This document shows positions 7,738-15,756 of a DNA stretch of 26,653 nucleotides, piece after piece. The notes below the pieces were generated by a model. The model searched no databases and was not told the origin of the DNA. It was given only the letters and a program-made list of their open reading frames with translations. Every line of letters starts with the position of its first letter. Position 1 is the stretch's first letter. The translations under genes and the position numbers were made by a program. Origin of the DNA: an uncultured Bacilli bacterium (GTDB lineage: Bacteria > Bacillota_I > Bacilli_A > RF39 > UBA660); the NCBI GenBank assembly GCA_947628725.1, contig CANRAQ010000008.1, positions 1-26,653 on the forward strand. Reading direction: 5' to 3'.

Positions 7738-9582
7738 ATGGATTTAAACACTGATAATATAACAAATACCTCAATAGAAGAACTATACTCTAATTTTTTT
7801 GAAATTATCGATTCGACATATAATAAATATGAATACATGATATTAAATAAAGAAGATTATAATAATATTGTTAAACATGTGCTTAATTGTATAAAAGAAA
7901 ATTTAAACGAATCTAAATTAAAAAATATCGATAAAACGTTTTATAAAAATCTTAAGGAAGAAATATTTAATTATACTAAAGAAAAAATGCAAGATGAAAA
8001 AACTGCTATGACGATTATATCAAAATATATTAATAGTAAATTTAAATATCACAATTCATATAATCCTGCTATTAAACAATTAGAGGATTTTGGAAAATTA
8101 TTTACTGATTTAAATTATTTTTTAACTATAGATATGTTTTCTGATATATTAAATGATAATGATGTAGTGAAATTTATGTTTAAAGTTATATTTAATTCAA
8201 AATTAGATATAATAAAAAATAATCAAATTAGTAAAATTACAAATAATGAAACATCAATTTCAATGATAGAAATGTATGCTATTATAAATGATATTGAAAT
8301 AATTTATCCTGGTATTTATGATAATAATTCAAACAACATTAAATTGAATTTTGAAAATATTAATTTATCAGATATGGAAAGAATCTACATTAATGAGATA
8401 AATTGTGAAATTTTGAAACCACATGAAGAAAAAGCACTTGCTATTAGAAAATCACAAGGTGATAAAAATGCTAGAAAAATATTGATAGAAAGAAACTTAA
8501 GACTAGTTGTAAGCATTGCAAAAGCATATACAGGTAGAGGGATGGCATTGCTCGATTTAATCGAAGAAGGTAATGTTGGACTTATAACTGCTGTAGATAA
8601 ATTTGATGTAAACAAAGGATTTAAATTTTCAACATATGCTACATGGTGGATTAAACAAGCTATAAGTCGAGCATTAATGCAAAAAGTACCATTTATAAGT
8701 ATTCCGGTACATTATCAAGAGAAAATAGCAAAATATAAGCAAGCAGTAGTAATTTTAGAACATGAATTATATAGAACTCCAACTACGAAAGAAGTAGCAG
8801 AAAGACTTAATATACCAGAAGATAAAGTAGTAGAATTATATAAAATGTCAAGTGATATTGTAAGTTTAAATTCAACAGTTAAAGATGAAGGTGAAACTGA
8901 ACTTGGGGAATTTATTCCTAGTGATGATGAACCTATTGAAGATACATTTATAAAAAATTATCTATCAACATCTATTGTTGAACTATTGATTGCATGTGAC
9001 TTAGATGCAAGAAGTATAGATGTATTGCTTTCAAGATATGGTTATGGAAATAATAAAATTGAGAGATTAGAAGAAATTGGAAATAGATATGGTATAACTA
9101 GAGAAAGAGTTAGACAAATAGAAAGTAAAGCTATTAGAAAGATAAAATTATCATATGATAAAATAAAAAATTATGTTTCTTATACTGATAATCCTGAATT
9201 AGCGTTAAAAGCAATTTCTAAAACATTTGAACCAATAAGGTATAAAGAAAGTAGCAATAATAATTTAATATTTAAAAAACAAAAAAGTACCAGGCTTCAA
9301 GGTAAAGCTAGATTTGATATAGTATATGATGATATATTGAAAATAATAGAAGAACCACAATTTGGTGAGATTTTAAGTAAAGTCAGTAAAACTAAACTCA
9401 TAATTGCATTTTTAAAACTTGGATATGTAGATGGAACTCCATTTACGGCTAAAACTATTTCTAGATTTTTAAAAATAAGTGAAGATTATGTTATAAAAAC
9501 ATCTGCTGAAGTATTGATTGAACTAAGAAAATATAATAAAAGAAACAAAGCAAAAACTAAAAAATTAAATAAAAATAATTAA
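7738..9582 (+). CDS. rpoD: RpoD-family (group 1-like) sigma factor with extra N- and C-terminal domains
   Basis: The 614-aa sigma-70 protein has a housekeeping-type core: region 1.2 (about 212-245), region 2 (NLRLVVSIAK at 253-262, KFSTYATWWIKQ near 296-307), region 3 (SIPVHYQEKIAKY at 321-333) and region 4 with its helix-turn-helix (EEIGNRYGITRERVRQIESKA, about 445-466). H325 and E328 match the region 3.0 residues that read extended -10 promoters in E. coli sigma-70. The first 210 residues show no recognisable region 1.1. About 140 residues follow region 4, ending in what looks like a second region-4-like helix-turn-helix (540-600). It is monocistronic, without the usual dnaG neighbour. It is probably the main sigma factor, but a second RpoD elsewhere cannot be excluded. 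Confidence 0.88.
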   Translation: MDLNTDNITNTSIEELYSNFFEIIDSTYNKYEYMILNKEDYNNIVKHVLNCIKENLNESKLKNIDKTFYKNLKEEIFNYTKEKMQDEKTAMTIISKYINSKFKYHNSYNPAIKQLEDFGKLFTDLNYFLTIDMFSDILNDNDVVKFMFKVIFNSKLDIIKNNQISKITNNETSISMIEMYAIINDIEIIYPGIYDNNSNNIKLNFENINLSDMERIYINEINCEILKPHEEKALAIRKSQGDKNARKILIERNLRLVVSIAKAYTGRGMALLDLIEEGNVGLITAVDKFDVNKGFKFSTYATWWIKQAISRALMQKVPFISIPVHYQEKIAKYKQAVVILEHELYRTPTTKEVAERLNIPEDKVVELYKMSSDIVSLNSTVKDEGETELGEFIPSDDEPIEDTFIKNYLSTSIVELLIACDLDARSIDVLLSRYGYGNNKIERLEEIGNRYGITRERVRQIESKAIRKIKLSYDKIKNYVSYTDNPELALKAISKTFEPIRYKESSNNNLIFKKQKSTRLQGKARFDIVYDDILKIIEEPQFGEILSKVSKTKLIIAFLKLGYVDGTPFTAKTISRFLKISEDYVIKTSAEVLIELRKYNKRNKAKTKKLNKNN

Positions 9583-9583
9583 A

Positions 9584-9612
9584 TTTACAATATAAATTAT
9601 AAATGTTATAAT
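9584..9612 (+). promoter_or_regulatory. uvrC promoter
   Basis: TTTACA (9584-9589), a 17-base spacer and TATAAT (9607-9612) with extended -10 TG at 9604-9605. GGTGAT starts at 9619, the predicted start of transcription, and ATG is at 9628. The promoter begins two bases after the rpoD stop. Confidence 0.85.
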
Positions 9613-9627
9613 GTTTTGGGTGATTTT

Positions 9628-11412
9628 ATGGAAAAAGATGCATCTTTAAAAAATAAATTACTTTTGTTACCTCAAAAACCTGGGTGCTACTTAATGAAAA
9701 ACAAAGATGGTAACATTATATATGTAGGCAAGGCAAAGAAATTAAAAAATAGAGTAAATTCATATTTTAGGGGTAAACACTATGGTAAAACTGCTAAATT
9801 AGTAAGTGAAATATATGATTTTGAATATATAGTAGTTAATAGTGAAATAGAATCATTGATACTTGAAATAAATTTAATTAAAAAGTATGATCCTAAATAT
9901 AATATTTTACTTAGAGATGATAAAAGTTATCCATATATAGAACTCACTGATGAAAAAGTTCCAACATTAAGAGTAATAAGAAATATAAATAGAAAGAAAA
10001 AGGCTAAATATTTATATGGACCATATCCAAATGTAACTGCTGCTAGAAGTACAGTTAATTTACTAAATAGAATTTATCCATTAAGAAAATGTAATACTTA
10101 TCAAAAAAAACCATGTCTATATTATCATATAGGTGAATGCATGGGATATTGTAGTCATAATGTTGATGTAAATAAAATTAACGATATGAGAAACGAAATA
10201 ATAAAGTTTTTAAAAGGTGATCACTCTATTGTTACAAGTAAATTAAAAGAAAAAATGGAACATGAAAGTGAATTATTACATTATGAAAAAGCTAAAGAAT
10301 ATAAAGATTTATTAGATTATATAAATATTACTTTGACTAATCAGGAAGTAGAATTAAAGGATAATGTCGATAGAGATATATTTGGTTATTATTTCGATAA
10401 AGGATATTTAAGTATACAAGTATTTTTTATAAGAGGTTCTAAAATAGTTGAAAGAAAATCTAAAATATTTGATATAGTAGATAGTGTTTGTGAAGAATTA
10501 ACTAGATATATCGCACGATTTTATACTGAGTTAAATAAACCTAAAGAAGTACTTGTTCCAAGTGAAGTTGATGATATATTACTTAGTGAATACCTAGATA
10601 TAAATGTTAAAAAACCTGTTAAAGGTGAAAAATTAAAATTAGTAAATATGGCATGTGATAATGCTAAAATATCATTAAATGAGAAATTTGAACTTATAAA
10701 GAAAAATGAAGAAAAAACTATACTTGCTAACGATGAATTAAGAGAAATATTAAATTTAGAGAAATTATCTAGAATAGAAATATTTGATAATGCTCATCTT
10801 TTTGGAACATATAATGTTTCTGGTATGGTTGTATTTATAGATGGAAGTCCAAGTAAAAATAATTATCGTAAGTTTAAAATAAGTGTAGATACTAACGATG
10901 ATTATGGAACAATGAGAGAAGTCATATATAGGAGATATTTTAGAGTACTAAAAGATAATCTTGAAAGGCCTGATTTAATTATAGTAGATGGTGGAATAGG
11001 GCAAATAAATGTTGCAAGAAGTGTTATAGATAGTCTATGCTTAAATATTCCTGTTGTAGGATTAAAAAAAGATGATAAACACTCAACTAGTGCCTTATTA
11101 GCATTCGATCCTATAGAAGAAGTAAAAATAGATAAAAAAAGTAATTTATTTTATTTACTTGAGCGTATGCAAGATGAAGTTCATGAATTTACTATAAATT
11201 ATCATAAACAAATAAGAAGTAAAGGCTCATTATCTAGCATACTCGACAATGTAGATGGTATAGGAGAAAAAAGAAAAAAAGAATTACTAAAAAAATATAA
11301 GACTATAAATAAAATTGTAGAGGCACCATTAGAAGAACTAGATAATATATTACCTAAAAATGTATCAGTAAATTTAAAACAGTTTTTAGAAGAATATACT
11401 TTAAAAAAATAA
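9628..11412 (+). CDS. uvrC: Excinuclease ABC subunit C
   Basis: The 594-aa protein is the nuclease of UvrABC nucleotide-excision repair and makes the 3' and 5' incisions around a lesion. Domains in order are a GIY-YIG nuclease (about 10-95, KPGCYLMKNKDGNIIYVGKAK), a UVR segment (about 200-230), an RNase H-like endonuclease domain (IEIFDNAHLFGTYNVSGMVVF and the later IIVDGGIGQI, where most homologues have DGGKGQ), and a C-terminal helix-hairpin-helix pair (VDGIGEKRKKELL). ATG 9628 is preferred over the in-frame TTG at 9616, because GGTGAT lies between them and the promoter would leave the TTG upstream of the transcript. uvrA and uvrB are not in the window. Confidence 0.95.
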   Translation: MEKDASLKNKLLLLPQKPGCYLMKNKDGNIIYVGKAKKLKNRVNSYFRGKHYGKTAKLVSEIYDFEYIVVNSEIESLILEINLIKKYDPKYNILLRDDKSYPYIELTDEKVPTLRVIRNINRKKKAKYLYGPYPNVTAARSTVNLLNRIYPLRKCNTYQKKPCLYYHIGECMGYCSHNVDVNKINDMRNEIIKFLKGDHSIVTSKLKEKMEHESELLHYEKAKEYKDLLDYINITLTNQEVELKDNVDRDIFGYYFDKGYLSIQVFFIRGSKIVERKSKIFDIVDSVCEELTRYIARFYTELNKPKEVLVPSEVDDILLSEYLDINVKKPVKGEKLKLVNMACDNAKISLNEKFELIKKNEEKTILANDELREILNLEKLSRIEIFDNAHLFGTYNVSGMVVFIDGSPSKNNYRKFKISVDTNDDYGTMREVIYRRYFRVLKDNLERPDLIIVDGGIGQINVARSVIDSLCLNIPVVGLKKDDKHSTSALLAFDPIEEVKIDKKSNLFYLLERMQDEVHEFTINYHKQIRSKGSLSSILDNVDGIGEKRKKELLKKYKTINKIVEAPLEELDNILPKNVSVNLKQFLEEYTLKK

Positions 11413-11413
11413 T

Positions 11414-11442
11414 AGAAATCGTAAAAAAGATTTCTTTTTTTT
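11414..11442 (+). terminator. Terminator after uvrC
   Basis: AGAAATC (11414-11420) pairs with GATTTCT (11429-11435) around an 8-nt loop, then a run of T. It starts one base after the uvrC stop. Confidence 0.8.
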
Positions 11443-11453
11443 ATGATTTATAG

Positions 11454-11459
11454 TATAAT
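11454..11459 (+). promoter_or_regulatory. -10 box of the proS-frr promoter
   Basis: TATAAT at 11454-11459. The position 17 bases upstream reads TTTCTT, inside the terminator stem and T-tract, so the -35 is poor. There is no extended -10 here, unlike most promoters in the window. GCAGGAG follows at 11464-11470. Confidence 0.55.
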
Positions 11460-11478
11460 TATTGCAGGAGTTGATAAT

Positions 11479-12903
11479 ATGGCTAATAAGGCTATAACAA
11501 GTAGAGATGTGGATTTTGCAAAATGGTATACCGATGTAGTAAAAGCAGCACATTTAGCCGACTATTCTAATGTAAAAGGATGTACAGTTTTTGAACCAAA
11601 TGGATATGCTATTTGGGAAAAAATTATGCAAGAATTAGATAAAATGTTTAAAAAAACTGGTCACAAAAATGTATATATGCCAGTTTTAATACCAGAAAAT
11701 CTCATGAAAAAAGAAGGAGAATTGATAAATGGTTTTGCTCCTGAAGTTGCATGGGTAACTATTGGTGGACAAAAAGAATTAGAAGAAAAGATGTGTATTA
11801 GACCAACTAGTGAAACATTATTTAGTGATTATTATGCATCTAAAGTAAAGTCATATAGAGATTTACCACTTAAATATAATCAATGGTGTAATGTAATGAG
11901 ATGGGAAAAAGAAACAAGACCATTCCTTAGAAGCCGTGAATTTTTATGGCAAGAAGGACATACAGTACATTCTACAAGTGAAGAAGCAGAAAAAGAAACG
12001 CGTGATATGTTAGAAGTATATAAAACATTTTTTGAAAAATTTTTGGCTATACCAGTAATTACTGGAAGAAAGACTGATAAGGAAAAATTTGCCGGTGCCG
12101 AATATACACTAACAGTAGAATCACTTATGTATAATGGTGTTGCTCTTCAATCAGGTACAAGCCATTATTTCGGTCAAAAATTTTCTAAAGCATATAATAT
12201 TGAATTTTTAAATAAAGATAATAAATTAGAATATGCATATCAAACTTCATGGGGTGTTACTACTCGTATGATAGGTGCACTTATAATGGTTCATAGTGAT
12301 GATGATGGATTAGTTTTACCTCCAAATATTGCTCCTAATCAGGTAGTAATAATACCAATAGGAGATAGTGATGAAGTAAATAAATTAACAAATGATGTAT
12401 ATAATAAATTATATGATAGTAATATAAGTGTATATATAGACGATTCTGATAAGTCACCAGGATTTAAGTTTGCAGAAGCTGAGGTTAATGGTATACCTGT
12501 TAGAATAGAGATAGGTTCACGTGATTTAGAAAAAGGCATAATAACTATTACACGTCGTGATACTAAAGAAAAATTGGAAGTATCTAAAAATGTAGATATA
12601 GTAAAATATGTTAAAGATTTAATGAGTACAATACAAAACGATATGTATAATAGAGCCAAAACTAGAAGAGATTCTATGACATATGAAGCACATAGCCTTA
12701 ATGAAGTAGAAAATATTATGAATAAACAACCAGGATTTATTAAAGCAATGTGGTGTGGTAGTGAAGAATGTGAACTTAAAATGAAAGAAATACGAGGTAC
12801 TAAATCTAGATGTATATTAGAAAATGCTAAACCAATAGATAGTAAATGTGCTATATGTGGTAAAGATGCTAAAGATTTAGTAGTATGGGGAATACAATAT
12901 TAA
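11479..12903 (+). CDS. proS: Prolyl-tRNA synthetase, type 3 (archaeal/eukaryotic-like)
   Basis: The 474-aa class II synthetase charges tRNA-Pro. It is short because it lacks the editing insertion of the ~570-aa bacterial type and instead carries the extra C-terminal zinc-like domain (cysteines around 426, 445, 457 and 460, ending in Tyr474), the hallmark of type 3. The start region ITSRDVDFAKWYTDVVKAA and the motifs RPTSETLFSDYY and FLRSREFLWQEGHT are clear. ATG 11479 is chosen because AGGAG lies just before it; an earlier in-frame ATG at 11443 would fall upstream of the -10 box. Type 3 ProRS is typical of Mollicutes and some Firmicutes. It is followed by frr 20 nt downstream. Confidence 0.95.
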   Translation: MANKAITSRDVDFAKWYTDVVKAAHLADYSNVKGCTVFEPNGYAIWEKIMQELDKMFKKTGHKNVYMPVLIPENLMKKEGELINGFAPEVAWVTIGGQKELEEKMCIRPTSETLFSDYYASKVKSYRDLPLKYNQWCNVMRWEKETRPFLRSREFLWQEGHTVHSTSEEAEKETRDMLEVYKTFFEKFLAIPVITGRKTDKEKFAGAEYTLTVESLMYNGVALQSGTSHYFGQKFSKAYNIEFLNKDNKLEYAYQTSWGVTTRMIGALIMVHSDDDGLVLPPNIAPNQVVIIPIGDSDEVNKLTNDVYNKLYDSNISVYIDDSDKSPGFKFAEAEVNGIPVRIEIGSRDLEKGIITITRRDTKEKLEVSKNVDIVKYVKDLMSTIQNDMYNRAKTRRDSMTYEAHSLNEVENIMNKQPGFIKAMWCGSEECELKMKEIRGTKSRCILENAKPIDSKCAICGKDAKDLVVWGIQY

Positions 12904-12923
12904 AGGTTATAAAGGAGAATAAT

Positions 12924-13466
12924 ATGGAAGAAATTTTAATGAATGCTGAAATAGAAATGACTACAGCAATAGAAAATATGGAAAAAAGATTTTTAAATAT
13001 AAGAGCAGGTCGTGCTAATCCAGCAATGTTAGATGGAATTATGGTAAATTATTATGGAGTTGATACTCCTATAAAACAACTTGCGACGATAAGCATACCA
13101 GAAGCAAGACAATTATGTATTAAACCATTTGATAAAAGTAGTATTGGTGCTGTAGAAAAGGCAATATATGAATCAAATATAGGCATTACTCCAAATAATA
13201 ATGGAGAGATGATTATATTAAATATACCAGCCTTAACTGAAGAAACAAGAAGAGGTTATGTTAAACAAGCAAAAGAATATTCTGAAGATTGTAAAATAGT
13301 TCTTAGAAATATAAGACAAGATGCAAATAATGATATAAAAAAATTAGAAGTTACTGAAGACGAAAAGAAAAATGCTCAAGATGATGTACAGGAACTTATA
13401 AATAAATATAATAAAATCGTAGATGAAAAATTCAAAGAAAAAGAAAAAGAGTTACTAACTGTATAG
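12924..13466 (+). CDS. frr: Ribosome recycling factor
   Basis: The 180-aa protein is close to the usual 185. With EF-G it splits post-termination ribosomes. Family signatures are RFLNIRAGRANPAMLDGI near the N-terminus, IPEARQLCIKPFDKS, and IPALTEETRRGYVKQAKEYSED, with the long helical hairpin at the end. ATG 12924 is chosen because AAAGGAG (12911-12917) lies six bases before it; an upstream in-frame ATG at 12885 lies within proS. It shares the proS transcript and, unlike in many bacteria, is not next to pyrH. Its stop codon lies in the loop of the following terminator. Confidence 0.95.
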   Translation: MEEILMNAEIEMTTAIENMEKRFLNIRAGRANPAMLDGIMVNYYGVDTPIKQLATISIPEARQLCIKPFDKSSIGAVEKAIYESNIGITPNNNGEMIILNIPALTEETRRGYVKQAKEYSEDCKIVLRNIRQDANNDIKKLEVTEDEKKNAQDDVQELINKYNKIVDEKFKEKEKELLTV

Positions 13467-13490
13467 AAGTTAATAACTCTTTTGTTTTAT
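13448..13490 (+). terminator. Terminator overlapping the end of frr
   Basis: AGAGTTA (13448-13454), C and TAACT (56-60) pair with AGTTA (68-72), A and TAACTCT (74-80): twelve pairs with one internal C-A mismatch, loop GTATAGA. The loop contains the frr TAG stop. A T-rich tract follows. Confidence 0.75.
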
Positions 13491-13504
13491 TTTTATATTT
13501 TGTG

Positions 13505-13525
13505 TGATATAATAATTATGGTGAT
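13505..13525 (+). promoter_or_regulatory. Promoter and fused ribosome binding site of the AI-2E family gene
   Basis: TGA-TATAAT (hexamer 13508-13513), six bases, then GGTGAT (13520-13525) at the predicted transcription start, three bases, then ATG 13529. The -35 position reads TTTTAT. Confidence 0.75.
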
Positions 13526-13528
13526 TAA

Positions 13529-14647
13529 ATGAAAAATCTAAATAAAGATAATTTGAACGATATAATTAGTACTTCAAAGAAAATATTAAAAATTTTATAC
13601 CTATTAATAATAGTTGTAGGTGCATATATTTTACTTAAAATTATAAAAGAATTAAATATATTGACTTTTATTTTTAGTTTATTGAAAATTTTAGCTCCTT
13701 TATTTATAGGTATAGTAGTTGCTTGGTTACTAAATCCATTTATAAAATGGTTGGAAGGTAAAAAAGTAAGAAGGATAATAGGAGTAATATTTTCTTATGT
13801 TATATTTATAGGTTGTATAATTTTATTAATAAATGCTATTATACCTCTTTTATATAGTCAAACTATAGAACTTGTAGAAAATTTTCCAGATATATTTTCT
13901 AGTGTTAAGGATTGGCTTCAAGATCTATTTGGCAAATTCAATTCTAGTGCAATAGATATAAATAATATAAAAGATACTGTAACATCTAAACTAGATATCA
14001 TTGCATCAGATTTATCTACATCTTTACCTGGTATCTTGATTGATGGAGTTACGAATTTAGCATCTAAAATAGGTACATTTGTAGTTGGAATGGTAATAGG
14101 ATTTTTCTTACTTCTTAGTTGTAATAATTTAGGTGGTACTTTACTTGAAATAATTCCAAAAAAATTTAGAAAAACTACAGAAGAATTATGCATAAAGATG
14201 GAACAAACTTTAAGAAACTATGTCAATGGCGCACTTTTAGATGCATTCATAGTATTTGTAATTTCAACTGTAGCATTTGCCCTAATCGGATTAAAAGCTC
14301 CTATACTTTTTGGACTTTTCTGTGGACTTATGAATGTAATACCATATGCTGGTCCTTACATAGGTGGTATACCTGCAGTAATAGTTGGTTTTTCACAAAG
14401 TACTCCAATAGGAATTGGAATATTAATTGCAATAATTATAATACAAACTATAGAAGGTAACTTATTACAGGCTATAATAATGAGTAAAACAACTAAATTA
14501 AATCCTGTAACAATAATAATAGGATTATTAGTATTTGGACATTTCTTTGGTATAGTTGGTATGTTATTATCTACACCTATATTAGGAGTATTAAAAGTTA
14601 TAATAAAATATTTTGATGAAAAATATGATCTATTAAATTTTAATTAG
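13529..14647 (+). CDS. AI-2E family (UPF0118) transporter
   Basis: The 372-aa polytopic membrane protein shows the family layout: an N-terminal group of hydrophobic helices (about 15-40, 45-65, 80-105), a hydrophilic middle (about 110-170), then four or more helices. The conserved signatures are IVVAWLLNPFIKWLE near the start, and GLMNVIPYAGPYIGGIPA and NPVTIIIGLLVFGHFFGIVGM in the last third. Family members have been linked to autoinducer-2 export and Na+/H+ exchange, but the substrate varies and cannot be told here. It heads a run of closely spaced genes (two kinases, alaS and others) with no clear terminator before 18838. Confidence 0.88.
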   Translation: MKNLNKDNLNDIISTSKKILKILYLLIIVVGAYILLKIIKELNILTFIFSLLKILAPLFIGIVVAWLLNPFIKWLEGKKVRRIIGVIFSYVIFIGCIILLINAIIPLLYSQTIELVENFPDIFSSVKDWLQDLFGKFNSSAIDINNIKDTVTSKLDIIASDLSTSLPGILIDGVTNLASKIGTFVVGMVIGFFLLLSCNNLGGTLLEIIPKKFRKTTEELCIKMEQTLRNYVNGALLDAFIVFVISTVAFALIGLKAPILFGLFCGLMNVIPYAGPYIGGIPAVIVGFSQSTPIGIGILIAIIIIQTIEGNLLQAIIMSKTTKLNPVTIIIGLLVFGHFFGIVGMLLSTPILGVLKVIIKYFDEKYDLLNFN

Positions 14648-14655
14648 AGGTAAAT

Positions 14656-15201
14656 ATGGAATATCAAAAAAGAAATATAAAATTATTTATAGTATCTGGT
14701 AAAGCAAGAAGTGGAAAAGGTGAAGTATCTAATATAATTAAAAATTATTATAGTGATAAAAAGACAATAATTATATCTTTTGGACATTATATAAAAGATT
14801 ATGCCAAAAGAATAACAGGTTGGGATGGTAATGAAGAAACTAAACCTAGAGATTTCTTGCAACAATTAGGTATAGAACTAATAAAAAATAATATTGATAG
14901 TAAATTATTTATAAATAGAATATTAGAAGATATAGAAGTATTTTCATACTTTTATGATATAATAGTTGTCAATGATGCAAGATTATTAGATGAAATAAAT
15001 TCTTTAAAATCTAAATATAAGGATTCTATATGTATAAGAGTAATAAGAGATAATATCGATAATAAATTAACTACCGATCAAAAAAATCATGTAACTGAAG
15101 TAGATTTAGATAATTATGATAAATTTGATTATGTAGTAAATAATACTGTAATAATAGATGATTTAAAAATTAAAGTTGAAAACATATTAAAAGAGGTGTA
15201 A
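14656..15201 (+). CDS. P-loop nucleotide/dNMP kinase-like protein
   Basis: The 181-aa protein has a Walker A motif GKARSGKG (residues 15-22) and the segment KPRDFLQQLGIELIK, as in the deoxynucleoside monophosphate kinase-like and adenylate kinase-like P-loop superfamily. A central strand IIVVNDARLLDEI looks like the acidic strand following a substrate site. The likely reaction is phosphate transfer from ATP to a small molecule such as a (deoxy)nucleoside monophosphate, but the substrate is not decided. AGAGGT precedes ATG. It lies 8 nt after the transporter and 1 nt before another small kinase, so the three are probably co-expressed. Confidence 0.65.
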   Translation: MEYQKRNIKLFIVSGKARSGKGEVSNIIKNYYSDKKTIIISFGHYIKDYAKRITGWDGNEETKPRDFLQQLGIELIKNNIDSKLFINRILEDIEVFSYFYDIIVVNDARLLDEINSLKSKYKDSICIRVIRDNIDNKLTTDQKNHVTEVDLDNYDKFDYVVNNTVIIDDLKIKVENILKEV

Positions 15202-15202
15202 C

Positions 15203-15745
15203 ATGAAAAAATTAGTTGCTATTGTAGGTATGTGTGGTAGTGGTAAGTCAGTTGCCTCAGATATACTTGAATCATTAAATTTTAAAAAGGTATATTTTGG
15301 TGGAGTTACTATGGAAAAATTAAAAGAACTTAATATGGAAGTAAATCCACAAAATGAAAAATTGATAAGGGAAAATTTGCGTAAAGAATTAGGTATGGGC
15401 GCATTTGCTAAAATATTATTACCTAGAATAAAGGAATATTCAAAAGAATATGATACCGTTTTAGATGGACTTTATTCTTGGGATGAGTTAAAAATATTAA
15501 AAGATGAATTTGGCGACAATTTAAAAGTAATAGCGGTAATAGCAGATAAAAATATAAGATACGAAAGACTTTTAAATAGAGAGATTAGACCTTTAAATAA
15601 TGATGAGGCTAAATCACGTGATATAGCAGAGATTGAAAATTTAGCTAAAGGTGGACCAATCGCATTTGCCGATTATTATATTGATAATAATTATGATATA
15701 GAAACATATAAGAAAAGACTTCTTGCAATAATAGATGAAATATAG
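15203..15745 (+). CDS. UPF0200/dephospho-CoA kinase-like P-loop protein
   Basis: The 180-aa P-loop protein has Walker A GMCGSGKS (9-16), the segment ENLRKELGMGAFAKILLPRI, VLDGLYSWDELKILKDEF, a possible lid with ERLLNRE, and FADYYIDNN near the end. This series resembles the mainly archaeal UPF0200 family, which is related to dephospho-CoA kinase. It might fill in for a missing CoaE, or phosphorylate another nucleotide. It starts one base after the previous kinase stop, with AGAGGTG as ribosome binding site, and ends just before alaS. It is not a standard CoaE; the substrate is inference. Confidence 0.65.
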   Translation: MKKLVAIVGMCGSGKSVASDILESLNFKKVYFGGVTMEKLKELNMEVNPQNEKLIRENLRKELGMGAFAKILLPRIKEYSKEYDTVLDGLYSWDELKILKDEFGDNLKVIAVIADKNIRYERLLNREIRPLNNDEAKSRDIAEIENLAKGGPIAFADYYIDNNYDIETYKKRLLAIIDEI

Positions 15746-15756
15746 AGGGTGATTTA

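Noticed and set aside
12339..12659. Long minus-strand open frame within proS, and similar ones elsewhere (830-1108, 3326-3589, 8385-8615, 13918-14193)
   Set aside because: They are complements of well-conserved genes, with no promoter, ribosome binding site or recognisable protein.
14188..14460. A Cys- and Trp-rich 90-aa open frame on the + strand
   Set aside because: It lies out of frame inside the AI-2E family gene, has no ribosome binding site, and its composition is what that frame shift produces.
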